Shown: positions 8,196-17,478, numbered from the stretch's first letter. The stretch is 64,000 nucleotides of DNA from Bacillus sp. HNG (GCF_003400205.1 NZ_QUQV01000006.1:62001-126000), one strand, 5' to 3'. Notes: generated from the sequence alone by a model not told the origin. Numbers and translations: made by a program.

Positions 8196-8801
8196 ATGAA
8201 ACAGTTGCTTTTCTTGTTTCAATATATAGGTAATCCAAAGACGGTAGGAGCTATTAGCCCTAGCTCAAGGTTTCTAGGAGATAGAATGGTCGAAGGAATC
8301 AATTTTCAAAAAGCCAAATACATTATTGAGTATGGCCCAGGTACAGGAGTATTCACTGAAAAGTTGCTAAAGAATCGGAATCCTGAGGTAATCATTTTAT
8401 TAGTAGAAAGCAATAATGAATTTTACGGTGAGTTGAAAGAAAAATTTAATGGGGAAAGATATTTAATTATAGTAAATGGTTCAGCTGAAAACATCGAGCA
8501 ATATGTAAAGGACTACGGTATTCCTTATGCCGATTACGTTGTTTCAGGTCTACCTTTTGCAAGTTTACCAAAACAGGTTTCTAGCAACATTTTAAAAAAT
8601 ACTAGAAGGATCTTAAAAAAAGATGGACAATTTATTACTTTCCAATACACTAAATTTAAAAAGGCATTTATTGAGCAATACTTCCAAGAGATAAGGGTTA
8701 AAAGGGAATATAGAAATTTCCCGCCAGCTTATGTTTTCAGTTGTGGTATGTCAGAGAAAAGTGTGGAGGAAAACCATGGAGTCCAGAATTCTTATTGTTG
8801 A
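8196..8801 (+). CDS. Class I SAM-dependent methyltransferase (phospholipid/rRNA methylase-like)
   Basis: A 201-residue Rossmann-fold protein. Motif I is EYGPGTGVFT (about 45-54), the acidic end of strand 2 is LLVES, and the motif-IV-like segment is GLPFASLP. It resembles the KsgA-like and PmtA-like phospholipid N-methyltransferases commonly encoded next to two-component systems in Bacillus. The substrate cannot be told from the sequence. The 3' end overlaps the response regulator start by 26 bp, so it is the first gene of a three-gene operon. Confidence 0.75.
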   Translation: MKQLLFLFQYIGNPKTVGAISPSSRFLGDRMVEGINFQKAKYIIEYGPGTGVFTEKLLKNRNPEVIILLVESNNEFYGELKEKFNGERYLIIVNGSAENIEQYVKDYGIPYADYVVSGLPFASLPKQVSSNILKNTRRILKKDGQFITFQYTKFKKAFIEQYFQEIRVKREYRNFPPAYVFSCGMSEKSVEENHGVQNSYC

Positions 8802-9462
8802 TGATGATAATGAGATTAGAAATCTTATATCGATTTATTTAGAAAATGAAGGTATGCAAGCACAAAAAGCTGAAGATGCCATTGAGGCTTTAAAACTGCT
8901 GGAAGAAAAGGACTTTGATCTCATTATTTTGGATATCATGATGCCGAAAATGGACGGAATTGAAGCGTGTCTGAAAATTAGGGAAGAACGTAATCTGCCA
9001 ATTATTATGGTCTCAGCAAGGTCTGAAGATATGGATAAAATCCAAGGTCTAATTGCAGGTGCTGATGATTATTTGTCTAAACCGTTCAATCCTTTAGAAT
9101 TGACTGCACGGGTAAAGTCTCAATTAAGAAGGTTCAAAAAATATAATAGCCATACGGACAACAATAAAAGCATCATCGAAATTGGTGATTTAACCATAAA
9201 CACAGATACACGCCAGGTATGGGTGGGGAAGAAGGAGATAAGGTTAACTCCAAAAGAGTTCGATATACTAGAAATTCTTTCTCGTAACAAAGGAATTGTC
9301 CTAAGTGTAGAAAAAATTTATGAGGCTGTTTGGAAAGAGAGTTTTTATAAATCCGATAATACAGTCATGGTCCATATCACAAAGATTAGAGACAAAATCG
9401 AAGAGGATCCGAAACGACCTATATACATAAAGACAGTATGGGGAGTTGGGTATAAAATATGA
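8776..9462 (+). CDS. OmpR-family response regulator
   Basis: A 228-residue protein. The receiver domain has acidic residues DDD at 9-11, phospho-acceptor D53 (ILDIMMPKMDG), a serine switch (SARS) and the conserved lysine in SKPF. The C-terminal winged helix ends in TVWGVGYKI. ATG 8776 has GTGGAGGA in front; the frame runs 15 codons further upstream inside the methyltransferase gene. The sensor kinase overlaps by 4 bp (ATGA). Confidence 0.93.
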   Translation: MESRILIVDDDNEIRNLISIYLENEGMQAQKAEDAIEALKLLEEKDFDLIILDIMMPKMDGIEACLKIREERNLPIIMVSARSEDMDKIQGLIAGADDYLSKPFNPLELTARVKSQLRRFKKYNSHTDNNKSIIEIGDLTINTDTRQVWVGKKEIRLTPKEFDILEILSRNKGIVLSVEKIYEAVWKESFYKSDNTVMVHITKIRDKIEEDPKRPIYIKTVWGVGYKI

Positions 9463-10538
9463 AAGGGATTGGGATTAGAAATAGGCTTATTGGTGAGCTC
9501 CTTGTTGCAGTTGCCATTAGTTTATTCGTTTCGATTGCTTTGATTCTCCTCTGTATCCAATTTATCTTGAATCCTTACGTTACGACATACCCTACAGGAT
9601 TTAGCACAATAAAGTATAACGTAATGACATTTTTAGTGTTTTCAGTAGCAATCCTTACTTTTATTCTCGTTTTTTTAATAATGGTAAGGAAAAAAATAAT
9701 CTATTTAAGGCACATCTCAGAGAGCGTTAATCATATCTCTAATGGAAAACTGGGTTTAACGATTGGAATTGAGGGTAATGACGAATTGACTCAACTTGCT
9801 AGGAATATTAATGATATGTCCTGCGAATTGGAAAAAAAATTTGAGCATGCAAGACAGCTAGAAACTGCAAAAAATGAACTGATTACCAATGTTTCTCATG
9901 ATTTGCGAACACCTTTGACATCTGTATTGGGGTATATAGACTTGCTAAAGAGAGGTCAATATAATAGCAATCAATTAGAAGAATACATTGAGACCATTCA
10001 TTCAAAAACAAGAAGACTCAAATACCTGATTGATGAGTTATTCGAATATACTCGTTTATCAAGCCCTGATGTGAGGTTAAATCTAACGGAAATAGATTTA
10101 GTAAGATTACTGGAGCAAATAGTAGGGGAATACGTTCCTGTATTTGAAAATGAACAATTAACAGTTCAAAAATCAATACCGGATGAAGAAATCCCGATTT
10201 CTATGGATGTAGATAAAATGGTTCGTGTTTACGAAAATCTGTTCATGAATGCCATAAAATACAGTAAAAAACCTTCGGAACTAAAAATTAGCCTTGAAAA
10301 AAAAGACAGCCAAGCCATTTTGAAAGTATCAAACAGAGTGGAAAAGCCTCCTGTTAGTGATATGAATAAATTATTTGATCGGTTTTTCAGAGGAGACAAA
10401 GCAAGAAAAGATACTCAAGGAACGGGGCTTGGACTAGCTATCTCAAAAAGAACTGTTGAACTTCATGATGGTTCCATTTATGCAGATTATAAGGAAGGAT
10501 GGATAACCTTTCTTGTTGAGCATTCTATCCTGAGATAG
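9459..10538 (+). CDS. Two-component sensor histidine kinase
   Basis: A 359-residue membrane kinase. TM1 is at about 13-35, there is a very short extracytoplasmic loop of about 20 residues, and TM2 is at about 52-74. HAMP follows, then an H-box with phospho-acceptor H147 (NVSHDLRTPLT), an N-box (ENLFMNAIKYS) and a G-box (GTGLGLAIS). The small loop suggests it senses the membrane or a partner protein rather than a soluble ligand. It is the cognate kinase of the regulator just upstream. Confidence 0.92.
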   Translation: MKGIGIRNRLIGELLVAVAISLFVSIALILLCIQFILNPYVTTYPTGFSTIKYNVMTFLVFSVAILTFILVFLIMVRKKIIYLRHISESVNHISNGKLGLTIGIEGNDELTQLARNINDMSCELEKKFEHARQLETAKNELITNVSHDLRTPLTSVLGYIDLLKRGQYNSNQLEEYIETIHSKTRRLKYLIDELFEYTRLSSPDVRLNLTEIDLVRLLEQIVGEYVPVFENEQLTVQKSIPDEEIPISMDVDKMVRVYENLFMNAIKYSKKPSELKISLEKKDSQAILKVSNRVEKPPVSDMNKLFDRFFRGDKARKDTQGTGLGLAISKRTVELHDGSIYADYKEGWITFLVEHSILR

Positions 10539-10589
10539 AAAGAGAAGAGTGGAGAGATTATTTGTCCCTTGGTTGTGTAAGACATACAA

Positions 10590-10617
10590 GGCGATACTTT
10601 AAATGTTGAGTATCGCC
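10590..10617. terminator. Hairpin between convergent genes
   Basis: GGCGATACT (10590-10598) pairs with AGTATCGCC (10609-10617) around a 10-nt loop. No strong T-run follows on either strand, so termination is likely but unproven. Confidence 0.45.
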
Positions 10618-10631
10618 GTGCCACTATTTCT

Positions 10632-11228
10632 TTACTGTAAATATTTTGGATGATCCTGCGGTTTATTACTACTAATCTCATCAAAAATATTTTCTTTTTG
10701 TGTCGATTGATTTTGTTCCTCATTTTGAAGGGATGGGAAATAGGCATCTAAAAGTTTTTTAAATTCGCCAACTGTAAGTGGTTTAGCATCTTCCTTTAAT
10801 TCATAACCAAGCAATCCATTAGGCTCAATGGTCGCTGTTTTAATGTCCACAATAGTGGTTATTCCTTGATTACGAAACCTCATTTCCAATTGGTCAACGG
10901 TGAGACGTAACTTTTTCAAATTCTTGATATTCAATGAACCATTCTCAATCACGACTTTAGATTTACCGGTAATGAATTTTTCTACAATGTTAAATTTCAA
11001 TTCCATATATTCAATAATGAGAATAGTTGCCACAAAGATACCTGCTCCAGCAAGTGCCTTGACGATACTCTTTTGTACTATAGGCTGTACAATAATCGTC
11101 CCAATCGAAATCATCACAATGGTTTGAGCAAGAGTCATTTGTGATATGGATTTTCTTCCTGCAATTCTTAATAAAAGAATACCACCAAGAATTAATAAAA
11201 ATGATTTCCAAATAAACGATAGTTCCAT
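10632..11228 (-). CDS. DUF421 / YetF-family membrane protein
   Basis: A 198-residue protein with three N-terminal membrane segments (within about 1-75), a conserved cytoplasmic domain (MTLAQTIVMISIGT, then LRLTVDQLEMRFRNQG) and a hydrophilic tail. This is the DUF421/YetF family of Bacillus, often present in several copies and of unknown biochemical role. The ATG is preceded by AGGAGGAGG. It is a single gene, convergent with the preceding two-component operon. Confidence 0.85.
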   Translation of the reverse strand: MELSFIWKSFLLILGGILLLRIAGRKSISQMTLAQTIVMISIGTIIVQPIVQKSIVKALAGAGIFVATILIIEYMELKFNIVEKFITGKSKVVIENGSLNIKNLKKLRLTVDQLEMRFRNQGITTIVDIKTATIEPNGLLGYELKEDAKPLTVGEFKKLLDAYFPSLQNEEQNQSTQKENIFDEISSNKPQDHPKYLQ

Positions 11229-11491
11229 GATTGAACCTCCTCCTACTTACTGCATTTCCTTTAAAATTCCCATTTTATCTCTTCTTTATTAAGTAACAAC
11301 CTAATCACTGTTAAAAGTGTTTCTATTACAAAACACATAGTAACTAACAATAGTTTCCATATTATTGGGAACCATAATCACAAACCAACTTTATAAATAT
11401 AAAAGTTATCGAAATAGCAATTACGAAGATTCAGTTTGTGATAGTTAGAGTATAGTGTTTTAGCTATAAAACCTGGTTGGAGGTATTTGTT

Positions 11492-11968
11492 GTGTCCCTA
11501 ACACTTACTTTTTGTTTGACCATGTTATTGGTGATCGCGTTTTTTTCTACCAAGAAGCATTTGAACATTTTAGAACAGGTATTTGTATTTTTTCTTTTGG
11601 TGTTTATCTATACCAGTTTTGTGTCGATCATTAGCGTAAACCTTGAATTGTGGGAAGTTAGTAAGAGGCTACAGGATCTAATCGCCTTTCGTCTAAACGC
11701 AGTAATAAATGTTCCGCTAGCAATCTTATGGCTAATCGACCTTTGGCAGGCAACAAAACGTAATTTCTATAGAGGTGGATCCCTTTTAGTGTGTCTTTTT
11801 ATTCTCTTGTACATAGGTGATTATATATTAAGATTTTATGGTGTATACCGATTTCATGCTTGGAATCTAGTGATGTTAGGTATGGTGTGGATTCTTATAT
11901 TGTTCATTACTATACTTGCTCAACAAGGATTTAGAACGGTACTTCGTAAGGAAGGAATTGTATCATGA
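11492..11968 (+). CDS. Uncharacterised membrane protein
   Basis: A protein of about 158 residues with four or five predicted membrane helices and basic loops, no recognised domain. The GTG at 11492 is chosen because GGAGG (11479-11483) sits 8 nt before it; a TTG at 11477 would place the ribosome site inside the gene. It overlaps the following gene by 4 bp (ATGA), so the two are coupled and probably act together. Confidence 0.6.
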   Translation: MSLTLTFCLTMLLVIAFFSTKKHLNILEQVFVFFLLVFIYTSFVSIISVNLELWEVSKRLQDLIAFRLNAVINVPLAILWLIDLWQATKRNFYRGGSLLVCLFILLYIGDYILRFYGVYRFHAWNLVMLGMVWILILFITILAQQGFRTVLRKEGIVS

Positions 11969-12462
11969 ACTTATTTCCGCTACCTGATGAATTAAGCAAA
12001 AATGAATGGTTTGTCATCATATCCCTAATAACTTCTTATTCGGTATTCTTTTTACCCAAAAGAAAATTCTCTTTGAGTATGATCATCTTAATTGTTTTAT
12101 TTTCTGCAACAATAGCAAGAATTGCTGATCATGTATTAGCTGGCCCACCACTGGATTTATATGACTTGATGGATACTGGTAAGTTTGAGATGTTTAATAT
12201 TTTTTCCTATCTTTTATACGGTCCATTTGCTTATGTATACCTTTATTTATATGAAAAATTTAAAATAAAGCATATATACTCCTTTTTATATATAGTGGTG
12301 TTTTCTATATTTAGTGTGGCATACGAATGGATTACTGTCGTGTTCGGTGTTTTTACATTCAAGGAATGGAAGTCTATTTATTCTTTTCCAGTTTACTTGT
12401 TTGTTCAGTCATTAACCATTTTGTATTACCACATTCTAAAATTATTTATAAAGTTCCAATAA
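11965..12462 (+). CDS. Uncharacterised membrane protein (CBO0543-like)
   Basis: A 165-residue protein with about five membrane segments and conserved-looking HVLAGPPLDLYD and YEWITVVFGVF motifs. It resembles the small CBO0543-type membrane proteins of spore-formers, but I cannot be sure from sequence alone. It is coupled to the gene before it. No function is proposed. Confidence 0.55.
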   Translation: MNLFPLPDELSKNEWFVIISLITSYSVFFLPKRKFSLSMIILIVLFSATIARIADHVLAGPPLDLYDLMDTGKFEMFNIFSYLLYGPFAYVYLYLYEKFKIKHIYSFLYIVVFSIFSVAYEWITVVFGVFTFKEWKSIYSFPVYLFVQSLTILYYHILKLFIKFQ

Positions 12463-12946
12463 ACAAAGTATTTTAAGATACATTCAGGGGGAATCACCTT
12501 TTGTTATTCTTACCACAAATAAACAGCATTCTAGAAATTTTTTAAAACATACTTGTTTACTGATTGTAATATTCATGTCTATTTCTTAAGTAAAAAAATT
12601 CTTAGAACCATGAAGACAGTCTCTTTTAAGGGAGCCTATATTGATTGATTTATGGTTTGGGAAAAGGTTTAAAGATAATAGGTTGTGTAGAATTCTCAAG
12701 GTTCATAATCATTTTTCTGCTAATAAATGCTTCAACGCCTTCCCACATCTCCGTTCATTAACGTTCCTCTTAAAGTCCTGCGTTCGTCTTCATGAAAATA
12801 GCGCAAATTACACAGACTAAATTGTGAATGATATATTCTCCATAAAACTCCACATAAACTTCATAGAAATTTAATGGGTTGATGAATACTATTTATCGGC
12901 TCAGGTATCACTAGAAATTAAAAACAATAGAAACAGGGTTGATAAC
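12463..12946. other. 484-bp gene-free stretch before pgaC
   Basis: AT-rich with no open frame worth calling and no recognised riboswitch. TTCTTAAG (12583-12590) and TTCTTAG (12599-12605) resemble the repeats at 8106-8144. Near 12842-12870 CATAAA-type repeats occur just ahead of pgaC. It probably holds the pgaC promoter. Confidence 0.4.
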
Positions 12947-14179
12947 ATGGAACACCTAGTAAGATATCTTTCACAGTTTATCTTTTGGTACCCCCTTGTT
13001 ATGTCCTTATTCTGGATAGCGGGTGCAAGTTTGTTTTTTAGATATCGAGAAAGAAAGAAAAAGATTAATTTTGATGAGATTGAATGGCCTTTTGTTAGTA
13101 TCTTAATCCCTTGTTATAACGAGGAAGAGACAATTGAGGAAACAATCAAACATATTGCAAAAGTGAATTATCCATATAAAGAAATCATTGTTGTGAATGA
13201 TGGAAGTACAGATAAGACTGCTGATATTCTTCATAAGTTAGCTCCGAAGTATGCAGAACTAAGAGTGATTGATTGTAAGGAGAATCGGGGGAAGGCAAAC
13301 GCCTTACATATTGCTTTACATGCATCTAAATCGGAATATTTAATTTGTATTGATTCAGATGCGATTCTAGACCCTGATGCTCCCCATTATTTAATTCATC
13401 ACTTTTTTAATCGTGGTGAGAGGCTGGGTGCTGTAACAGGAAACCCACGGATACGAAATCGTGATACATTACTAAGTCGCCTTCAAATTGTTGAGTACGC
13501 TTCTATTATTGGATCTATAAAAAGAACTCAACGTATATTAGGAAAAATTATGACGGTTTCAGGTGTGGTTGTGGCTTTTCGAAAAAAGGCATTGGTAGAC
13601 GTTGGACTATGGGACCGTGACATGATTACAGAAGATATTTCGGTTTCCTGGAAGCTACAAGAGAAATTTTGGGATATTCGCTATGAGCCACGTGCACTAT
13701 GTTGGATGCTTGTGCCTGAAACGATCAAAGGGATATGGAAACAACGGATTCGATGGGCACAAGGTGGTCAAGAGGTTATACTCAGGCATTGGAATGTATT
13801 GCGTAGTTGGAAGCATAGAAGGATTTGGCCCATTTATTTTGAGCAGTGGGTAAGCCTAACTTGGTCATACACTTGGATTTTTGTAACACTATATTATTTC
13901 TTAACAGCTAGCAATCTACATGAGCTGTTGATTTGGCTAACATTTTCCTCTTTTACTCTAACCTTTTTAAGCCTAGTTCAATTATGGATTTCGATTAAAG
14001 TTGACTCACCCTATGACAACATTACAAAATATTATCTTTGGGCAGCTTGGTATCCTGTTATTTATTGGGTGTTAAACGCGGTTATTGTGGTGTTTGCGTT
14101 TCCTAAAGCGATTAAGTCTAGGATTAAAGGTGGTTATGCAACATGGACAAGCCCAGACAGAGGAAACAGAATGACTTGA
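12947..14179 (+). CDS. pgaC: Poly-beta-1,6-N-acetylglucosamine synthase (PgaC/IcaA type)
   Basis: A 410-residue processive family-2 glycosyltransferase. One membrane segment lies at about 12-32. The catalytic domain has D85 (VNDGSTD), DSD at 136-138, TED at 228-230 and QRIRW at 266-270. Three further membrane helices follow and the tail reads TWTSPDRG. This order and the SPDRG end are those of PgaC/IcaA, which polymerises UDP-GlcNAc into PNAG and extrudes it. The pgaD-like gene overlaps by 37 bp. No deacetylase (pgaB/icaB) or icaC is present nearby. Confidence 0.87.
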   Translation: MEHLVRYLSQFIFWYPLVMSLFWIAGASLFFRYRERKKKINFDEIEWPFVSILIPCYNEEETIEETIKHIAKVNYPYKEIIVVNDGSTDKTADILHKLAPKYAELRVIDCKENRGKANALHIALHASKSEYLICIDSDAILDPDAPHYLIHHFFNRGERLGAVTGNPRIRNRDTLLSRLQIVEYASIIGSIKRTQRILGKIMTVSGVVVAFRKKALVDVGLWDRDMITEDISVSWKLQEKFWDIRYEPRALCWMLVPETIKGIWKQRIRWAQGGQEVILRHWNVLRSWKHRRIWPIYFEQWVSLTWSYTWIFVTLYYFLTASNLHELLIWLTFSSFTLTFLSLVQLWISIKVDSPYDNITKYYLWAAWYPVIYWVLNAVIVVFAFPKAIKSRIKGGYATWTSPDRGNRMT

Positions 14180-14589
14180 TTATTAAAACAAAGCGTAATT
14201 GGGTAAATGAAGTGATGATCGGCCTTTTCTCCATTTTGATATGGCTATTTTGTATAGTTGTGATCTGCTTTTTTTTCAGTGCACTTATCAATAATAATAG
14301 TACTTATATCAATTTAATAAAAACTTCATTTAAAATGACAAACGTAGAAATCAGAGATTTCCTTTATACTGTTTTCGTTATTTTTATTGCATGCTACTTA
14401 GGACTGTGGTTGTGGAAGTACTATAATACAAAAAGGTTCGGCCCCTCGATGAGAAGGAAATATCCGCAGCCAACAACTGAGGGAGAGTTATTGGGACTTG
14501 GCTTAATTGGTAAGGATGATTATGATACTTTACAAAATGCGAAGGACATTACATTGGAGAAAAATCCAATTCGAGATATAGTTGAGTGA
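14143..14589 (+). CDS. pgaD: PgaD-like auxiliary subunit of the PNAG synthase
   Basis: A 148-residue protein with two membrane helices (about 24-48 and 72-92), then a basic cytoplasmic tail with KRFGPSMRRKYP. Size, two-helix layout and position right after pgaC fit PgaD/IcaD. In E. coli the PgaC-PgaD interface binds c-di-GMP. Whether this one does is not visible, but three c-di-GMP-related genes lie upstream in the window. Confidence 0.75.
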   Translation: MDKPRQRKQNDLIIKTKRNWVNEVMIGLFSILIWLFCIVVICFFFSALINNNSTYINLIKTSFKMTNVEIRDFLYTVFVIFIACYLGLWLWKYYNTKRFGPSMRRKYPQPTTEGELLGLGLIGKDDYDTLQNAKDITLEKNPIRDIVE

Positions 14590-14735
14590 AGGGAATAGTT
14601 CATAATGAAAATGTAATTTATCAAATAGTTGGTTTAAATACTAAATCAGAGGAATTGATGAAATACAGAGCTTATAAATGAGCAAATTATGAGACTAAGA
14701 GTGGATTTTAAAGGTTATCTAATAGAATATTAAAG

Positions 14736-14785
14736 GGCCTGACCCCTAGCGAATAAGCATTACCGGAGATCAGGCCATATTTTTT
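14736..14785. terminator. Bidirectional terminator between pgaD and yidC2
   Basis: GGCCTGA (14736-14742) pairs with TCAGGCC (14770-14776) over a partly paired 27-nt loop, then ATATTTTTTATT on the plus strand. It is a member of the CCTGxCCC-armed terminator family. Confidence 0.65.
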
Positions 14786-14787
14786 AT

Positions 14788-15579
14788 TTATATTTGTTTA
14801 TTTTCCACGACTTTTCCTACCTTCTGGTTTCGATAAAGTCGATGACCAATCAGTGTTTGGAGTGTCAAGAAGATTCCGCCTACTGCCCAATAAAGTGGTA
14901 GTGCAGCTGGAGCTCTATATGAAATGATAACAATCATAATCGGTGACAATAACCCCATAAATTTCATTTGTTGTTGTTGGCTTTGGGACATATTTAATTG
15001 CGAGATTCTAAATTGAATGTAATAAATAACCCCCGCAATAATCGTTAACAATAAATCAGGATGCCCTAGACTAAACCATAAAAAGGTGTGTTGCGAGATT
15101 TCTGCTGAACCACGAATCGCATAATATAATCCAGTTAAAATAGGCATTTGAATGAGCAATGGCAAGCACCCCATATTAAGTGGGTTAATTCCATGTTGTC
15201 GATAAAGGCCCATCATTTCCCGTTGAAGTTCTTGTTTCTTTTTCGGATCCGTTTCAGCTGAAATTTTCTTCTGAATCTTTTCCATTTCGGGCTTTACTAA
15301 ATCCATCTTTTCTTTCATCACGGATTGGTTTTTATACTGCTTTAACATAGAAGGCATCATAATCAATCGTATGCATATGGTTACAACAATAATCGCAATA
15401 CCGTAACTACCGTCAAATGTATTTGCGATAAAATTTATGAACTGTGTGATAGGGTTTACTAAGATAGTGTTAAAAAAACCTTCATTATTGTTATTTGAAT
15501 TTATTCCGCACCCAGACAGAAGTGCAGTCAGTACGGATAAAAGAATAATCAGTTTGGTGTAAAAACGAGAATTTTTCAT
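14788..15579 (-). CDS. yidC2: Membrane protein insertase YidC2 (YqjG-like)
   Basis: A 263-residue lipoprotein-type insertase. The signal peptide ends in a lipobox with C24 (LLSGCG). Five membrane segments follow, with the cytoplasmic hairpin between TM1 and TM2 (KPEMEKIQKKI) and the hydrophilic-groove region. It inserts membrane proteins alone or with Sec. The start has AAGGAGG at the right distance, and that site is the 3' arm of a stem formed with the end of the upstream MifM-like frame. It is therefore probably the regulated second YidC (YqjG) rather than the constitutive SpoIIIJ. Confidence 0.9.
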   Translation of the reverse strand: MKNSRFYTKLIILLSVLTALLSGCGINSNNNNEGFFNTILVNPITQFINFIANTFDGSYGIAIIVVTICIRLIMMPSMLKQYKNQSVMKEKMDLVKPEMEKIQKKISAETDPKKKQELQREMMGLYRQHGINPLNMGCLPLLIQMPILTGLYYAIRGSAEISQHTFLWFSLGHPDLLLTIIAGVIYYIQFRISQLNMSQSQQQQMKFMGLLSPIMIVIISYRAPAALPLYWAVGGIFLTLQTLIGHRLYRNQKVGKVVENKQI

Positions 15580-15625
15580 GTTTCCTCCTTAAAAGTTAGA
15601 TTGAACTGTTAAGATAAAAGGAAAC
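15580..15625 (-). promoter_or_regulatory. Stem-loop masking the yidC2 Shine-Dalgarno
   Basis: On the transcript GTTTCCTTTT (15625-15616), inside the last codons of the MifM-like frame, pairs over 10 bp (two G-U) with AGGAGGAAAC (15589-15580), which contains the yidC2 ribosome site. A ribosome stalled near the end of the upstream frame would hold the stem open. This is the mechanism known for mifM-yqjG. Confidence 0.7.
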
Positions 15626-15898
15626 AAAACTCTCAGAGTCATCACTTGTATATCGTTTATTTCGAATCGATTTGGTAATTCTTCTTGTGATAAAGTACTG
15701 AATTAAAAGACTTCGATTACCATCAAACTTCTTACATTCACTAATTTTCGTGTCTGTAAAATTGGATAAAGGTGAACTAAAACCAATATGAACCCTTTGT
15801 GTAGAAAGTAACAGAAGCATTAATCCAATACAGACACTAACGTTAAGCGCCATTTGAGTATAAACTTCCGGCTCTATTAGAAGAAAATCTATCAGCAA
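15596..15898 (-). CDS. mifM: MifM-like ribosome-arrest sensor of membrane insertion
   Basis: A 100-residue protein directly upstream of yidC2. It has one N-terminal membrane segment (about 15-36), a linker, and a basic then acidic C-terminus: RRITKSIRNKRYTS followed by DDSESFVSFYL. B. subtilis MifM has the same layout, with a similar RIxxxIRxxxR stretch before an acidic arrest segment. MifM stalls its own translation when YidC activity is low and thereby opens the yidC2 ribosome site. The TTG start at 15898 has GGAGGTG 8 nt before it. Sequence similarity is short, so the call rests mainly on position, topology and the masking stem. Confidence 0.72.
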   Translation of the reverse strand: MLIDFLLIEPEVYTQMALNVSVCIGLMLLLLSTQRVHIGFSSPLSNFTDTKISECKKFDGNRSLLIQYFITRRITKSIRNKRYTSDDSESFVSFYLNSSI

Positions 15899-16024
15899 AG
15901 GATTTTCACCTCCAATTTCGTTTGTGAATACTTTAACTATACATGAATTTTGATTATCTCACAAAATTAAATTATGGAAGCTAAGCAGCGCCAGATAGAA
16001 AGAGGATGGGCATCATGTTCTTTC

Positions 16025-16076
16025 ATCAAAAAAAGTGAGCTTATATTGTCCTCTGTATGACAACGTAAGCTCACTT
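16025..16076 (-). terminator. Terminator of the amino acid permease
   Basis: AAGTGAGCTTA (16033-16043) pairs with TAAGCTCACTT (16066-16076), with an inner TTGTC/GACAA extension. On the minus strand it is followed by seven T. Confidence 0.88.
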
Positions 16077-16086
16077 CATGCATTTC

Positions 16087-17478
16087 TTATTCTTCATTCA
16101 TGACACTATGCTTTTTGCCATAAGCAAAATAGAATAGTAGTCCAAATAGAAACCAAACACCGCATGCAACCCATGTAAAGAAAGAGAGCTGGGTAATTAA
16201 AAATAAACATAATAAGAATGAACATATCGGTAAAATTGGAAAGAAAGGTACTTTAAAACCATTGGATGGGATACTTTTATTTTTTCTTAAATAAATAACT
16301 CCAATTGAAACGATTGTAAATGCAAGTAATGTTCCCATGTTTACTAGTTCTGCCAACTTAGACAATGGAACGAAGCCGGCACAAAAAGCGACAAGTGCGG
16401 CAAATATCCATGTGTTTTTAACGGGTGTTTTATATTTTTTACTAAGCTCATACATACTTTTCGGCAGCAATCCATCACGGCCAAACGCGTAAAGAAGTCT
16501 CGTTCCGCCATATGACATGACTAGTATAACTGTCATCATCCCAACAACGGCACCAAGTGAAATCACTCCAGCCACCCAATCTTGATGAACGATTTGCATG
16601 ACGAAGCTAACTGGATCACTTACATTTAGCTTCGTATATGAAACCATCCCAGTTAGAACTAGGGAAACAGCTCCGTAAAGGATTGTACAAATAATTAATG
16701 ATCCAATGATCCCAATTGGCATATTTCGCTGCGGGTTTTTTACCTCTTCTGCAGCTGACGAAACAGCATCAAACCCAAGATAAGCAAAGAAAACAAGGGC
16801 TGCACCACTTATGACTCCATTTATTCCGAACGGCATTAATGGTTGCCAATTAGCAGGCTCAACATAAAAAATACCTACTCCAATAAATAAGAGAATAACC
16901 CCCACTTTAAGAAATACCATGATCATATTAACCTTCGTAGATTCTCTTATTCCGAGCGTTAATAAAAATGCAGTGGCAAATATAATAGCGATAGCTGGTA
17001 CATTTACAAATGTTCCTTCTGCAGGATTAAAAGAACCAGATATAGCCTTTGGAAGGGTAACATTAAAACCTTCTAACAAGGCACTTAAATAGGCAGACCA
17101 ACCAGTTGCAACTGCTGCAACAGCTAAACCATATTCTAATAATAAAGCCCATCCAACTAACCAAGCGACCAGTTCTCCAAATACAATATATACATACGTA
17201 TATGCACTACCCGTTACTGGTACGGATGAAGAAAATTCTGAATAACACATCGCGGCGAATGCACAAACAATTGCAGCTATAATAAAGGAAAATACAATAC
17301 CTGGTCCAGCGTGCCCCGCAGCTACTGTTCCAGGAAGAATGAATATACCTGTTCCGACAATAGCACCTACACCAAGCAACATTAAGTCAAAGGCTCCTAA
17401 CGTTTGCGGTAGCTGGATTTCTCCCTTATTTTTAAGTAGCTCCCCGAGATTTTTTTTTCTGAATAATACATTTTTCAT
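16087..17478 (-). CDS. APC-family amino acid permease (YfnA/CAT-like)
   Basis: A 463-residue protein with 12 membrane segments. The TM1 substrate-binding signature GVGAIVGTGIFILPG begins near residue 36, and FFAYLGFDAVSSAAEEVKNP (TM6-7) is typical of the cationic amino acid transporter branch, as in YfnA. The start follows GAGGG. The substrate is not determined; no T-box or riboswitch is seen upstream. It is a single-gene unit. Confidence 0.85.
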   Translation of the reverse strand: MKNVLFRKKNLGELLKNKGEIQLPQTLGAFDLMLLGVGAIVGTGIFILPGTVAAGHAGPGIVFSFIIAAIVCAFAAMCYSEFSSSVPVTGSAYTYVYIVFGELVAWLVGWALLLEYGLAVAAVATGWSAYLSALLEGFNVTLPKAISGSFNPAEGTFVNVPAIAIIFATAFLLTLGIRESTKVNMIMVFLKVGVILLFIGVGIFYVEPANWQPLMPFGINGVISGAALVFFAYLGFDAVSSAAEEVKNPQRNMPIGIIGSLIICTILYGAVSLVLTGMVSYTKLNVSDPVSFVMQIVHQDWVAGVISLGAVVGMMTVILVMSYGGTRLLYAFGRDGLLPKSMYELSKKYKTPVKNTWIFAALVAFCAGFVPLSKLAELVNMGTLLAFTIVSIGVIYLRKNKSIPSNGFKVPFFPILPICSFLLCLFLITQLSFFTWVACGVWFLFGLLFYFAYGKKHSVMNEE

